Shown: positions 43,157-51,425 of the stretch, piece after piece | How positions within the stretch are numbered: position 1 is the stretch's first letter | How the letters are laid out: every line of letters begins with the position of its first letter | Made by a program: the position numbers and the translations under genes | Assembly: GCA_964610885.1 (NCBI GenBank) | Contig: CAZSWR010000013.1 | Span: 1 to 51,425, forward strand | Length of the DNA: 51,425 bases | Source of the DNA: CAZSWR01 sp964610885 | GTDB lineage: Bacteria > Bacteroidota > Ignavibacteria > Kapaibacteriales > UBA2268 | Reading direction: 5' to 3' | The notes under the pieces: generated by a model | Database searches by the model: none | The model's input: only the letters and a program-made list of their open reading frames with translations | Told to the model about the DNA's origin: nothing

Positions 43157-44536
43157 ATGAAAATACTTATTGCCGACGACAGTGTTGACTTCTGCACTAC
43201 GATTGCCGATATCGTCCAATCGTTTGAATACGAAACACAGATCATGCATTCGCCCGAGGATGCAATATCGTATATCGATAAGCATTTCCGCAAGATCAAC
43301 GCCGTATTGCTCGACATCGAGTTCGGCCCCGGCACTCAGCTGAGCGGGATGGACGTGCTCGAGCACTGCCGGAGGAACTATCCGGCCATTCCGGTCGTAA
43401 TGATCTCCGGCAAAGGCACCATCGAAACCGCAGTCCGCGCCACCAAGCTCGGCGCCCTGAATTTCATCGAAAAAGGTATCATCACCAAGGAACGCATCAA
43501 GGAAGTGCTCCGCAGCGCCGTGGCGAAAAGCGAAATCAAAGCCGAATCGCGCGAAATACAGCTTTTCCTCGAGTCCACAGGGCTGATCGGCAAAAGCCGC
43601 GCCATACTGGACGTCGGCGATAGCATTATCCGCTTCGGCCGTACCGATTTGAACGTATTGATCACGGGCGAAACCGGCACAGGAAAGAAATTAGTGGCGC
43701 AAGCGCTGCACAGCATCAGCCGCCGCGCCAAGTCCCCATTCGTTACTGTGGACATCCCGAATATCCCCCGCGAATTGTTCCAAAGCGAATTATTCGGCCA
43801 CAATAAAGGTGCATTCTCCGGCGCAATCGACACGAAGAAGGGCCTGTTCCAACGCGCCAACCGCGGCACCCTGTTCCTCGACGAAATCGGGGATCTTTCG
43901 CCAGAGCTTCAGAGCAACCTGTTCATCCCGATCGAAGAGAAAACCGTCAGGAAAGTCGGTTCCACCGAACCGGAAGAACTCGACGTGCGATTCGTTTCGG
44001 CCACGGACAAGGACTTGGTCGAGGCAATGACGACCGGACAATTCCGCGAGCAGCTCTACCACAGGCTGCGCGAATGCGAAATCCACCTGCCGCCGCTACG
44101 CGATCGGCGCGACGACATCCCGGACATTATCAATTTCTACACAGCGCGCCACAATAAAGAATTTGGCGAGATGAAAATGTTTTCGCCCTCCGCCGTCGAA
44201 TTCCTTCAGGAACAGAATTGGAAGGGGAACGTCCGCGAACTTTCGTCGGTGATCCGAGTAACGCTCCAGACGGTGAAATCCGACCAGGTGGAGGTCAACG
44301 ACATGCACAATATCGTAACGACCAACTCGCCCGTCATCGTGGCGGAGATCACGTCCGGCCGCAGCCTGCGCGAAGACATCGCCGAGGTGGACAAAAAGAA
44401 GATCGAATCCACTCTCGAGCGCACTTTTGGGAACGTCAGCAAGGCGGCCGCCCTGCTCGACATCAGCCGCGAGACGCTCCACAACAAAATCCGCAAATAC
44501 TCAATCAACACTTCAGCATTCCGCCGGAAGAAATAG
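43157..44536 (+). CDS. Sigma54-type (NtrC-family) response regulator with GAFSGA loop
   Basis: 459 residues. The receiver domain (1-120) has the acidic pair Asp7-Asp8, phosphoacceptor Asp53 (LLDIEF) and FIEKG. The AAA+ domain (about 140-370) has Walker A GETGTGKK at 171-178, the GAFTGA-like loop GAFSGA at 218-223, Walker B TLFLDEIGDL, and the FREQLYHRL sensor/finger region. The C-terminal Fis-like HTH is GNVSKAAALLDISRETLHNK. It should remodel sigma54 RNA polymerase at enhancer-bound promoters when phosphorylated. GAFSGA keeps the hydroxyl of the canonical Thr. The partner kinase is unknown; the PAS kinase at 33880 is too far away to be assumed. The gene is 96 bases after the lipoprotein gene. 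Confidence 0.93.
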   Translation: MKILIADDSVDFCTTIADIVQSFEYETQIMHSPEDAISYIDKHFRKINAVLLDIEFGPGTQLSGMDVLEHCRRNYPAIPVVMISGKGTIETAVRATKLGALNFIEKGIITKERIKEVLRSAVAKSEIKAESREIQLFLESTGLIGKSRAILDVGDSIIRFGRTDLNVLITGETGTGKKLVAQALHSISRRAKSPFVTVDIPNIPRELFQSELFGHNKGAFSGAIDTKKGLFQRANRGTLFLDEIGDLSPELQSNLFIPIEEKTVRKVGSTEPEELDVRFVSATDKDLVEAMTTGQFREQLYHRLRECEIHLPPLRDRRDDIPDIINFYTARHNKEFGEMKMFSPSAVEFLQEQNWKGNVRELSSVIRVTLQTVKSDQVEVNDMHNIVTTNSPVIVAEITSGRSLREDIAEVDKKKIESTLERTFGNVSKAAALLDISRETLHNKIRKYSINTSAFRRKK

Positions 44537-44602
44537 GTGGCTCGAAATAATTAAAGCAATTCAGAAGTCTGCTTTCACTGGGCAAGATTATTCGTGGTGC
44601 GT

Positions 44603-44818
44603 AGGTTGCTATAGAAATAGTGAAAATGCAACAATGGGTTTCAACCCATTGTTGCATCGCTGCAAGTTGTTGAAATATCGACAAATCCCCCAACCCCCTT
44701 TGTCAAAGGGGGCTAAAGAATAAATCGCGTAAAGCACTGATATTATTAGAGAAAGGAATATTCACGAACCCGCGGGTTAACCCGTGGGATGGCACAGAGA
44801 TACTTATTCAAAACACTC
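44603..44818. repeat. Dispersed 216-bp intergenic repeat, copy B
   Basis: Same length and orientation as copy A (20894-21109). Here the left part is a perfect 14-bp hairpin TGCAACAATGGGTT-TC-AACCCATTGTTGCA (44627-44656), where copy A has degenerated. A second hairpin AACCCCCTTTG..CAAAGGGGG sits at about 44693-44712. The palindrome CCCGCGGGTTAACCCGTGGG is at 44769-44788. It separates the response regulator gene from the standalone HsdR-N gene and does not code. Confidence 0.75.
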
Positions 44819-45055
44819 ATAGAAGACTGTAGATAAAGTGTCTATCACGACTTACCCGATACCCTCTTGAATCCAGCGTCCGATACATTGTACGAAAAAT
44901 ATAACACATTGAAAAAAATAAATTTGCATTTATTATTGCTTGTTGTTATGTTTGAAATAAACAAAAAGCCAGATAATAACAAATTTATTACCGCAGGCAA
45001 AGTACTATTGAGTATTGTTCCGTTGTATTTGTATCACTTATTCATAGGATTCGTT

Positions 45056-46183
45056 ATGGATTTCAAGGATATGATTAAGCAGTTAGCTGGAAGGGTAGAA
45101 AAAATGCTTCCACAATTACAAACTGAAGAAGCAACAAAAAATGCACTCGTGATGCCCTTTATTCAAATCTTAGGGTACGACGTCTTCAATCCTTTCGAGG
45201 TGTGCCCCGAATATACAGCCGATTTAGGCATTAAAAAGGGCGAAAAAGTGGATTATGCGATCATTAAAAACGACGAGCCAGTAATTCTTATCGAATGCAA
45301 AAGCATAACGGAGAAACTCGACCCGCACACTACGCAGCTGTTCCGCTATTTCCACACTTCAAAGGCGAAATTTGGTTTGCTTACAAATGGAGTGAACTAC
45401 AAATTCTACACAGACCTGAACGAGAGCAACAAGATGGACGAGGTGCCATTCCTCGAATTCGATATCACGTCGATCAAGGAACAATCACTGATTGCACTGA
45501 AGAATTTCCATAAGTCGTATTTCGACATTAACACAATATTCAACTCCGCCAGCGAGCTAAAGTATTCAAACGAAATCAAACGAATAATGGCGAACGAATT
45601 GAACGAGCCATCGCCCAATTTCGTGAAGTTCTTCATCTCCCAGATCTATTCCGGAAAAGCTACGGAGCGCGTCGTCGCCCAGTTTTCGGAAATTGTGAAA
45701 AAATCGATTAATCAAATGATCAGCGATAAAATAAGCGATACATTGAAAACTGCCCTCACCAAAGAAAGCGAAAAAGAAGCCGAACTCGCCAAGGCCGAGA
45801 CACCCGCCCCGAGGGAAGAGAATGCTATTGTTACGACCGATGAGGAAATCGAAGCCTTCTTTATCGTTAAATCAATACTGAGGGAAAAAATCGAGAGTAA
45901 AAGAATTTTCTACCGAGACTTCCAGAATTTCTTTAGCATACTGCTCGACGATACGATCAGACAAACTATATGCAGGCTCTATTTGCTGGAAGATAAAAAA
46001 TTCATTGGTATCTTCGACGAAAACAAAAAAGAGACGAAAGTGGAGCTTCAGAAGTTAGACGATATATATAGTTTTTCTGAGAGCATTATCAAACATGCCG
46101 AGCGATTTATTTCTGGCGAAATGTTTAGGAGGCCCGAAGAAAAACAAGACAACGAAACAACAATAATATTTAATCAAAACTAA
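45056..46183 (+). CDS. Standalone HsdR-N / PD-(D/E)xK nuclease-like protein
   Basis: 375 residues from the ATG at 45056, with AGGA just upstream. The frame is open for another 63 codons before it, but that part is AT-rich and hydrophobic and has no ribosome site. The N-terminal domain (about 18-150) matches HSDR_N: EEATKNALVMPFIQILGYDV, then Asp66 (KVDYAI), Glu80 and Lys82 (IECKS) of the nuclease core, then TTQLFRYFHTSKAKFGLLTN. The rest (about 240-375) is helical with a charged linker. It has the type I restriction nuclease domain but no helicase, and no hsdM or hsdS is near, so it is not a type I system. Its role is unknown. Composition is AT-rich. Confidence 0.8.
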   Translation: MDFKDMIKQLAGRVEKMLPQLQTEEATKNALVMPFIQILGYDVFNPFEVCPEYTADLGIKKGEKVDYAIIKNDEPVILIECKSITEKLDPHTTQLFRYFHTSKAKFGLLTNGVNYKFYTDLNESNKMDEVPFLEFDITSIKEQSLIALKNFHKSYFDINTIFNSASELKYSNEIKRIMANELNEPSPNFVKFFISQIYSGKATERVVAQFSEIVKKSINQMISDKISDTLKTALTKESEKEAELAKAETPAPREENAIVTTDEEIEAFFIVKSILREKIESKRIFYRDFQNFFSILLDDTIRQTICRLYLLEDKKFIGIFDENKKETKVELQKLDDIYSFSESIIKHAERFISGEMFRRPEEKQDNETTIIFNQN

Positions 46184-46196
46184 TCGTGGATTCGCA

Positions 46197-47096
46197 ATGT
46201 CATTTCTTTCTCTTGTTAAGGAGCGAAAAGTTCTTTGGTTCGAGACAACCGTGGTTGTATTCATAATAATATCTTCCATATTGCTTGGGTTGGAAACGTT
46301 TCCCGAATTGTATAATGGTAATTATCAGTTTTTCAATAGTGTTGATTTGATAATTCTCGGCGTCTTTGTTGTTGAATTGCTGATTCGAATTATAGCCGAG
46401 GGGCGCCACCCATTGAATTATTTCAAATCGGCATGGAATGTGTTCGACTTTGTAATTGTTGTGGTTACAATTCTGCCCCATGTTTTCCAGCCGGATTCAA
46501 TTTCGTCCGATCCTCTGCTTGCTCTGCGAATCTTTCGATTGCTCCGCGCGGGGCGTGTCTTGCGAACCTTTTTGATGGTTGACAAAGTGCCTTCGCTGAA
46601 GTTGATCGTGGAGACGATGATGCGCACGATTCCGGCACTAATAAGCGTTTTACTTCTTTTGGCGGTTTGGTTCTACGTCTATGCGATCATTGGTACTTTC
46701 CTTTTTGGGTCGTGCAATGTTGTAAAATTCGCAACACTATCGGATTCGGTAATTGCTTTGTTTGAGTGCATGCTCGGCAATTGGGTTGAAATAATGGAAA
46801 CAATATTGCAATCGCCCGAGTGTGTGGTATCGCCGGTATTCATTTATATTTATTTTATATCTTTCTATATGGTCGGCGGCTTGATAATTCTGAATTTAAT
46901 CATTGGAGTTATTGTCAGCGAATTGCAGGAGGGGAAGATATTGCTCGAAAGGAAAATGATGCGCGACGGTTTTGCCGACGATGTCAGCGATCAGGTAAAT
47001 GCGTCGATGAGTGAACTGGAAGAGCAAATCTCGAATATTAATTCAGTATTCAAAAAATTGCAAGTCAGCCTGGACAAAAATCAATCCGGGGGTTAG
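46197..47096 (+). CDS. Voltage-gated-type cation channel with atypical pore loop
   Basis: 299 residues with six hydrophobic helices: S1 16-35, S2 45-66, S3 80-98, S4 with Arg at 111, 114, 117, 120 and 123 (RIFRLLRAGRVLR), S5 145-170 and S6 205-235, then a C-terminal coiled coil (about 260-295). This is the bacterial voltage-gated ion channel (NaChBac-like) fold, a tetramer in the inner membrane. The pore loop reads FECMLGNWVEIM (189-200). NaChBac-type channels have TLESW there, and the Glu that forms the selectivity ring is absent; the loop is also one residue shorter. So the ion selectivity may differ. It starts 13 bases after the HsdR-N gene stop. Confidence 0.88.
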   Translation: MSFLSLVKERKVLWFETTVVVFIIISSILLGLETFPELYNGNYQFFNSVDLIILGVFVVELLIRIIAEGRHPLNYFKSAWNVFDFVIVVVTILPHVFQPDSISSDPLLALRIFRLLRAGRVLRTFLMVDKVPSLKLIVETMMRTIPALISVLLLLAVWFYVYAIIGTFLFGSCNVVKFATLSDSVIALFECMLGNWVEIMETILQSPECVVSPVFIYIYFISFYMVGGLIILNLIIGVIVSELQEGKILLERKMMRDGFADDVSDQVNASMSELEEQISNINSVFKKLQVSLDKNQSGG

Positions 47097-47375
47097 CGGG
47101 TTATGGCTGCCAAACGGACTCATCGAAGGTGAAAAGTGCTATGGCAGAGCCGAAGGAATTCAGATGGAATTGTATCGACTGTACGATAATAAAAATCAAT
47201 GAATTATGCTAAAACGGCATTAAAGTTGGCGATTATTATCATTACAATAATTTAATTATTTATTCATACATAGTACATATTCATTGTATGTGTTGATAAA
47301 TATAGGTTTGCAATGATTTTATAAGGGTTTATGTAAATTTGTGGATAACTCTGCCTGTGAAAAAATAAAAAAGAT

Positions 47376-47406
47376 TTTGTTTTCTGGAATATTATCTATA
47401 ATTTTG
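47376..47406 (+). promoter_or_regulatory. Bacteroidota-type promoter upstream of the str operon
   Basis: TTTG (47376-47379), a 19-base spacer and TAATTTTG (47399-47406) match the Bacteroidota -33/-7 consensus TTTG-N19-TAnnTTTG exactly. Transcription would begin near 47411, about 53 bases before the rpsL start. A TTGACA at 47414 has no -10 partner at proper spacing. Confidence 0.55.
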
Positions 47407-47463
47407 TAAGCTCTTGACAATTTAAATTATTATTTATTGAAATGCGTTGGAGTAAAAAGAGAA

Positions 47464-47862
47464 GTGCCAACAATCAGCCAATTAATACGGAAGCCCAGAA
47501 AGCTTATAAAGACGAAGAGTAAATCTCCGGCTTTGAAATCATGCCCGCAAAGACGCGGAGTATGCACAAGGGTTTACACCACGACGCCCAAAAAGCCGAA
47601 CTCGGCTTTGAGAAAAGTTGCCCGCGTTAGGCTCACATCCGGCCTCGAAGTAACGAGTTACATTCCCGGCGAGGGCCATAACCTACAGGAACACTCGATA
47701 GTGTTCATCCGCGGTGGCAGGGTCAAAGACCTCCCCGGCGTTCGCTATCACGTCATCCGCGGCTGCGCGGACACGCAGGGCGTTGAGAAGAGAAATCAGG
47801 GCCGCTCGAAATACGGCACGAAAAGGCCGAAAAAAGGTGCCGCAGCACCGGGTAAAAAATAA
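47464..47862 (+). CDS. rpsL: 30S ribosomal protein S12
   Basis: 132 residues starting at a GTG (47464): the protein then reads (M)PTISQLIRK as in all S12. An in-frame TTG at 47437 would add nine residues with no family match. The S12 signature TTTPKKPNSALRKVARVRL and the loop GRVKDLPGVRYHVIRG are intact. The two Lys of PKKPNSA (streptomycin-contact position) and the Lys of GRVKDLPG are wild type, so no high-level streptomycin-resistance change is seen. First gene of the str operon (rpsL-rpsG-fusA-tuf). The nearest GGAG is 11 bases upstream, which is weak. Confidence 0.97.
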   Translation: MPTISQLIRKPRKLIKTKSKSPALKSCPQRRGVCTRVYTTTPKKPNSALRKVARVRLTSGLEVTSYIPGEGHNLQEHSIVFIRGGRVKDLPGVRYHVIRGCADTQGVEKRNQGRSKYGTKRPKKGAAAPGKK

Positions 47863-47895
47863 TAAGATGTAATAATAACTATTATTTAAGCTAAG

Positions 47896-48363
47896 ATGAG
47901 AAAAAGAAGAGCAGAAAAAAGACGCGTATTCCCGGATCCTAAATACGGTGATGTGATCGTTTCGAAATTCATCAACTATATTATGATTCAGGGCAAGAAA
48001 AACACGGCTCGCCGCTGTGTTTATGATGCGTTCGAGATCATCGCGGATAAAACAAAAAAAGAGCCTCTCGAGGTCTTCAAACAAGCCCTGAGCAACGTAG
48101 CGCCCTACACAGAAGTTCGCTCGCGCAGGGTCGGCGGCGCCACCTATCAGGTGCCTGTGGACGTTCGCGAAGAACGCCGCATTGCGCTCGCCATCAGATG
48201 GATCAAAACATACTCGTCGTCCCGCCGCGACAAATCATTGTCGCAGAAACTTGCAGCCGAACTGATGGCTGCCTCCAAGGGCGAGGGTGGATCCGTCAAG
48301 AAACGCGAAGATGTTCATAGAATGGCCGAAGCTAACAAGGCTTTTGCGCACTTCAAATGGTAA
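47896..48363 (+). CDS. rpsG: 30S ribosomal protein S7
   Basis: 155 residues, the normal length. It starts MRKRRAEKRRVFPDPKYGD and has the S7 core PYTEVRSRRVGGATYQVPV. It organises the head of the small subunit by binding 16S rRNA. It lies 33 bases after rpsL in the str operon. In other bacteria S7 represses its own operon by binding the rpsL-rpsG spacer; here the spacer is short and AT-rich, and I see no obvious mimic structure. Confidence 0.97.
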   Translation: MRKRRAEKRRVFPDPKYGDVIVSKFINYIMIQGKKNTARRCVYDAFEIIADKTKKEPLEVFKQALSNVAPYTEVRSRRVGGATYQVPVDVREERRIALAIRWIKTYSSSRRDKSLSQKLAAELMAASKGEGGSVKKREDVHRMAEANKAFAHFKW

Positions 48364-48408
48364 TTACTTTAACGTTCTTTGTCAACTTGGGTTAACAATA
48401 GAAAACTT

Positions 48409-50469
48409 ATGCCAAGAAACGTACCTATAGAAAAGCTAAGAAACATCGGTATCATGGCTCACATCGATGCCGGTAAAACTACCACTACCGAGAGATTCCT
48501 TTTCTACTCCGGCTATATCCACAGGTTGGGAGCCGTTGACGACGGTACTGCATTTATGGACTATATGGAGCAGGAGAAAGAACGCGGCATCACAATTACT
48601 GCCGCCGCCGTTACCTGCTACTGGAAGGATCATCAGATCAATATAGTCGATACCCCAGGGCATGTCGATTTCACTGCCGAGGTTCAGCGCTCGCTCAGAG
48701 TGCTCGACGGAGCTGTTGCAATCTTCTGCGCTGTGGGCGGGGTCGAACCCCAATCGGAAACCGTTTGGCACCAAGCAGATATGTACGGAGTGCCCCGCAT
48801 TGCATATATAAATAAGAACGACCGGCTCGGAGCCAATTACTATCGCGTACTCGATATGATGCGCGAACGTTTGGGAGCCAATCCGGTACCGATTTATATA
48901 CCGATCGGAGCTGAGGATACATTCAAAGGCATCATAGACCTATTGTTGATGAAAGCCGTTTACTTTGACGAAGAGTCCCAAGGCTTAAACTTTATCGAGA
49001 AAGAAATACCGGAAGACATGTTGGAGCATTGCCAAAAGCTTCGCTCCGAAATGGTCGAATCCGTCGCCGAAACTTCGGACGAGCTTCTTTCGAAATACCT
49101 CGAGGGTGAAGAACTTTCGATCGACGAGATTAAGCAAGGTATCAGGCACGCCGTCCTGGATGGGAAAATTGTTCCTGTCTTCTGTGGCTCCTCTCTGAAA
49201 AATATCGGAGTCAGGCCACTTATCGACGCCGTTGTCGATTACCTGCCATCGCCGGTGGATGTTAAATTCCCCGAGGGCTTTAAACCTGATGATCACGAAA
49301 AAAGTATAAAACTTGCCCCAAAGGATGACGAACCATTCTCTGCATTGGCATTCAAAATCCATTCAGACCAGTACGTTGGACGCCTCACATTCCTACGAAT
49401 CTATTCGGGAACGCTAAAATTAGGCGAAAGCGTCCAAAACACTGCCGTCGAAAAAAAGGAAAGAATCCAGAAGCTAATGAGGGTTTATGCAAACCGACGC
49501 GAAGAAATCGCTGAGGTTTACGCTGGCGATATTATTGCCGTCCCCAACCTGCGGTTCACCCGCACCGGAGACACGCTTTGCGACGCCAAACATCCTGTTT
49601 TATACGAAAAAATAAGCTTTGCCGAGCCTGTGATCAATCAGGCAATTGAAGCTAAGACACTTGCGGACCAAGATAAATTAATCGATGTTCTCGGCAAATT
49701 AGCAGAGGAAGATCCCACTTTCCGATTCTCTAACGATGACGAAAGCGGACAGATTATAATCAGCGGAGTTGGCGAACTCCACCTCGAAATTATCGTTGAC
49801 AGACTCAAGCGTGAGTTCAACGTGCCGGCGAAGGTGGGCAAGCCACAGGTTGCATACAGGGAAACCGTTACTGCAACAGTCGTCCAAGATGCCTCATTCG
49901 ACAGGCCACAGGGCAATAAAGCCCAATGGGGCCAAGCAACGGTTCGCGTCGAACCGGCCGCTCGCGGCGAAGGCATCGTAGTCGAAACCACTATCGACCC
50001 GAAATCAATGCCCAAGCAGTTTATCGATTCGCTCATTCAGGGCACTCGAGAATCCTTGCAAACTGGGCCAAACGGGTACCCGATGGTGGACGTCAAGGCT
50101 ACAATCACGAACTCCGACTACAATGCAGACACGTCAACGGAACTTGCAGTGAAAATTGCTGCCTCGATAGCCGTAAAGGATGCGCTAAGAAATGCTCAGG
50201 CATTGCTCTTGGAACCATTCTTTTCGATAGAGGTGGTATCGCCCGAAGAATACGTCGGAGAAATTATCTCCGATCTGAACTCACGGCGCGGAAAAATCGA
50301 AGCAATCGACACTCGCGGCTCCTTGCAGATCATCAAGGCTTTTGCCCCGCTTTCCGAAATGTTCGGATACGTTACCCGGCTACGGTCGGCCAGCCAGGGG
50401 CGAGCAATTTTTTCGATGATCTTTTCGCATTATGAACCGGCAGTTATTAAAACGCAAAACTACTACTAA
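48409..50469 (+). CDS. fusA: Elongation factor G
   Basis: 686 residues from the ATG at 48409 (MPRNVPIEKLRNIGIMAHID). An in-frame start at 48379 is discounted because it adds ten residues of no character. GTPase motifs: AHIDAGKTT (G1), the switch region EKERGITIT, DTPGHVDFT (G3), and NKNDRLGA (G4, with Asn for the usual Met). The five-domain layout and C-terminus (SEMFGYVTRLRSASQGRA) are normal. EF-G moves tRNA and mRNA through the ribosome. Third gene of the str operon, 46 bases after rpsG and 107 before tuf. No Shine-Dalgarno sequence is clear. Confidence 0.97.
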   Translation: MPRNVPIEKLRNIGIMAHIDAGKTTTTERFLFYSGYIHRLGAVDDGTAFMDYMEQEKERGITITAAAVTCYWKDHQINIVDTPGHVDFTAEVQRSLRVLDGAVAIFCAVGGVEPQSETVWHQADMYGVPRIAYINKNDRLGANYYRVLDMMRERLGANPVPIYIPIGAEDTFKGIIDLLLMKAVYFDEESQGLNFIEKEIPEDMLEHCQKLRSEMVESVAETSDELLSKYLEGEELSIDEIKQGIRHAVLDGKIVPVFCGSSLKNIGVRPLIDAVVDYLPSPVDVKFPEGFKPDDHEKSIKLAPKDDEPFSALAFKIHSDQYVGRLTFLRIYSGTLKLGESVQNTAVEKKERIQKLMRVYANRREEIAEVYAGDIIAVPNLRFTRTGDTLCDAKHPVLYEKISFAEPVINQAIEAKTLADQDKLIDVLGKLAEEDPTFRFSNDDESGQIIISGVGELHLEIIVDRLKREFNVPAKVGKPQVAYRETVTATVVQDASFDRPQGNKAQWGQATVRVEPAARGEGIVVETTIDPKSMPKQFIDSLIQGTRESLQTGPNGYPMVDVKATITNSDYNADTSTELAVKIAASIAVKDALRNAQALLLEPFFSIEVVSPEEYVGEIISDLNSRRGKIEAIDTRGSLQIIKAFAPLSEMFGYVTRLRSASQGRAIFSMIFSHYEPAVIKTQNYY

Positions 50470-50575
50470 TATAATTGGTAGTGCAGCATCGAGATAAATC
50501 TGGAAATGAAGAGTAAAAGTAAATTAGTATAAATATACTCTCAATTATTTTTTAACCTATTATTGGAGTTATTCA

Positions 50576-51425
50576 ATGGCAAAAGAGAAATTTTCTCGCA
50601 GCAAACCCCACGTGAATGTGGGTACCATTGGTCACGTCGATCATGGTAAAACAACATTAACGGCAGCCATCACAATGGGCCTCGTGAAAAAAGGTACATG
50701 TTCCCAAGCACGCTCGTTCGATTCGATCGATAATGCCCCCGAAGAAAAAGCACGTGGAATAACGATTGCTACGGCACACGTCGAATACGAAACAGAAACA
50801 CGCCACTACGCACACGTTGACTGCCCTGGCCACGCCGATTATATCAAAAACATGATCACAGGCGCAGCCCAAATGGACGGAGCAATCCTCGTTTGCGCAG
50901 CAACAGACGGCCCCATGCCCCAAACACGCGAACACATCCTCCTTGCCCGCCAAGTTGGTGTGCCCCGTATCGTAGTGTTCATGAACAAAGTTGATATCGC
51001 AGATCCCGAACTTCTCGAGCTCATCGAGATGGAACTCCGCGAACTCCTCTCCAGCTACAACTTCCCCGGCGACGAAATTCCGATAGTCCAAGGTTCGGCA
51101 CTCCACGCACTCGATGCAGGTTCTGACTCGTCAGCCACAGCAGACGATCCCCGCTTGAAATGCGTTTACGACCTGATGGATGCAGTCGATTCATACATCC
51201 CCACGCCCCAACGCGACGTTGACAAACCCTTCCTTATGCCTGTCGAGGACGTTTTCTCGATCACAGGTCGCGGAACGGTTGGCACGGGCCGTATCGAGCG
51301 CGGCGTTATCAAACTCAACGAAGAGGTTGAAATCGTCGGTTTCGGTCTCCACAAAAAAACAACCTGTACGGGTATCGAAATGTTCAAGAAATTGCTTGAC
51401 GAAGGCCAAGCCGGTGACAACGTCG
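50576..51425 (+). CDS. tuf: Elongation factor Tu, C-terminus cut by window edge
   Basis: 283 codons are visible without a stop, of about 395. It starts MAKEKFSRSKPHVNVGTIGH with TTGGAG upstream. GTPase motifs: GHVDHGKTT (G1), GITIATAH (switch I), DCPGHADY (G3) and NKVD (G4). Domain 2 begins near residue 210 (FLMPVEDVFSITGRGTVGTG) and the sequence ends in it. EF-Tu delivers aminoacyl-tRNA to the ribosome. Fourth gene of the str operon; the 106-base gap to fusA is AT-rich and long enough for its own promoter, although no exact consensus is visible. Confidence 0.97.
   Translation, partial: MAKEKFSRSKPHVNVGTIGHVDHGKTTLTAAITMGLVKKGTCSQARSFDSIDNAPEEKARGITIATAHVEYETETRHYAHVDCPGHADYIKNMITGAAQMDGAILVCAATDGPMPQTREHILLARQVGVPRIVVFMNKVDIADPELLELIEMELRELLSSYNFPGDEIPIVQGSALHALDAGSDSSATADDPRLKCVYDLMDAVDSYIPTPQRDVDKPFLMPVEDVFSITGRGTVGTGRIERGVIKLNEEVEIVGFGLHKKTTCTGIEMFKKLLDEGQAGDNV

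Noticed and set aside
33880..44536. Two-component pairing of the PAS kinase and the sigma54 response regulator
   Set aside because: They are about 5 kb apart with unrelated genes in between, and nothing in the sequence links them.
44867..45055. 63-codon N-terminal extension of the HsdR-N protein
   Set aside because: The first ATG-preceding AGGA is at 45046, the extension is hydrophobic and AT-rich, and the conserved domain begins after 45056.
1..51425. tRNA, rRNA, tmRNA or CRISPR genes
   Set aside because: I looked for cloverleaf-type pairing and the standard sequence marks in all gaps and found none; a tRNAscan run would settle it.

Overview
The window reads as a chromosomal segment of a free-living Gram-negative bacterium, most likely from the Bacteroidota/Chlorobiota side of the FCB group. 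The evidence is indirect. Many genes have no Shine-Dalgarno sequence. The str operon is preceded by an exact TTTG-N19-TAnnTTTG promoter of the Bacteroidota type. Several lipoproteins end their signal in a short hydrophobic stretch plus Cys. The zapA - structured RNA - rny order also fits. I cannot name the genus. Coding DNA is GC-richer than the AT-rich intergenic DNA, and almost all of the sequence is ordinary housekeeping plus transport.

Layout. 1-2018 (-): P2-type (Ca2+-like) P-type ATPase, cut by the window edge. 2019-2834: intergenic cluster of four small hairpins. 2835-6227: a lipoprotein and a YfhO-family membrane protein. 6452-14286 (+): pheT, a 961-residue coiled-coil protein, zapA, a structured RNA that is probably 6S RNA, and rny. 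14563-16591: an AT-rich restriction-modification pair (adenine methylase and SacI-like nuclease). 16680-20582: flavodoxin-ferredoxin, alpha/beta hydrolase, Rieske protein and tryptophanase (assigned over tyrosine phenol-lyase from Ile381 and His448). 20583-25988: a MITE-like element, one copy of a 216-bp dispersed repeat, a small hypothetical gene, PPK2, tmk-rsmI, rnhB and a basic secreted protein. 25989-33710: lipoprotein, rhomboid protease with a long N-terminal extension, OPT transporter, MscS channel and an Nramp metal transporter. 33880-37881: a soluble 8-PAS histidine kinase. 38205-40379: murE and a small membrane protein. 40380-41103: a repeat-rich gap. 41104-46183: gltX, a lipoprotein, a sigma54-type response regulator with GAFSGA, the second copy of the 216-bp repeat, and a standalone HsdR-N nuclease-like protein. 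46197-47096: a voltage-gated-type ion channel with an unusual pore loop. 47464-51425 (+): rpsL-rpsG-fusA-tuf, with tuf cut by the window edge.

How it fits together. The two translation-related blocks (pheT; gltX and the str operon), nucleotide and RNA metabolism (tmk, rsmI, rnhB, rny), wall synthesis (murE) and division (zapA) form the conserved backbone. Ion and solute handling (P-type ATPase, MscS, Nramp, OPT, ion channel) is well represented. Accessory material is limited to the R-M pair, the standalone HsdR-N protein, the AT-rich 166-residue membrane protein and the palindromic intergenic repeats. I do not see a clearly new multi-gene system. The best candidates for follow-up are the giant coiled-coil protein next to zapA, the RNA at 12380-12616, the GNRA-loop hairpin cluster and the 216-bp repeat pair.
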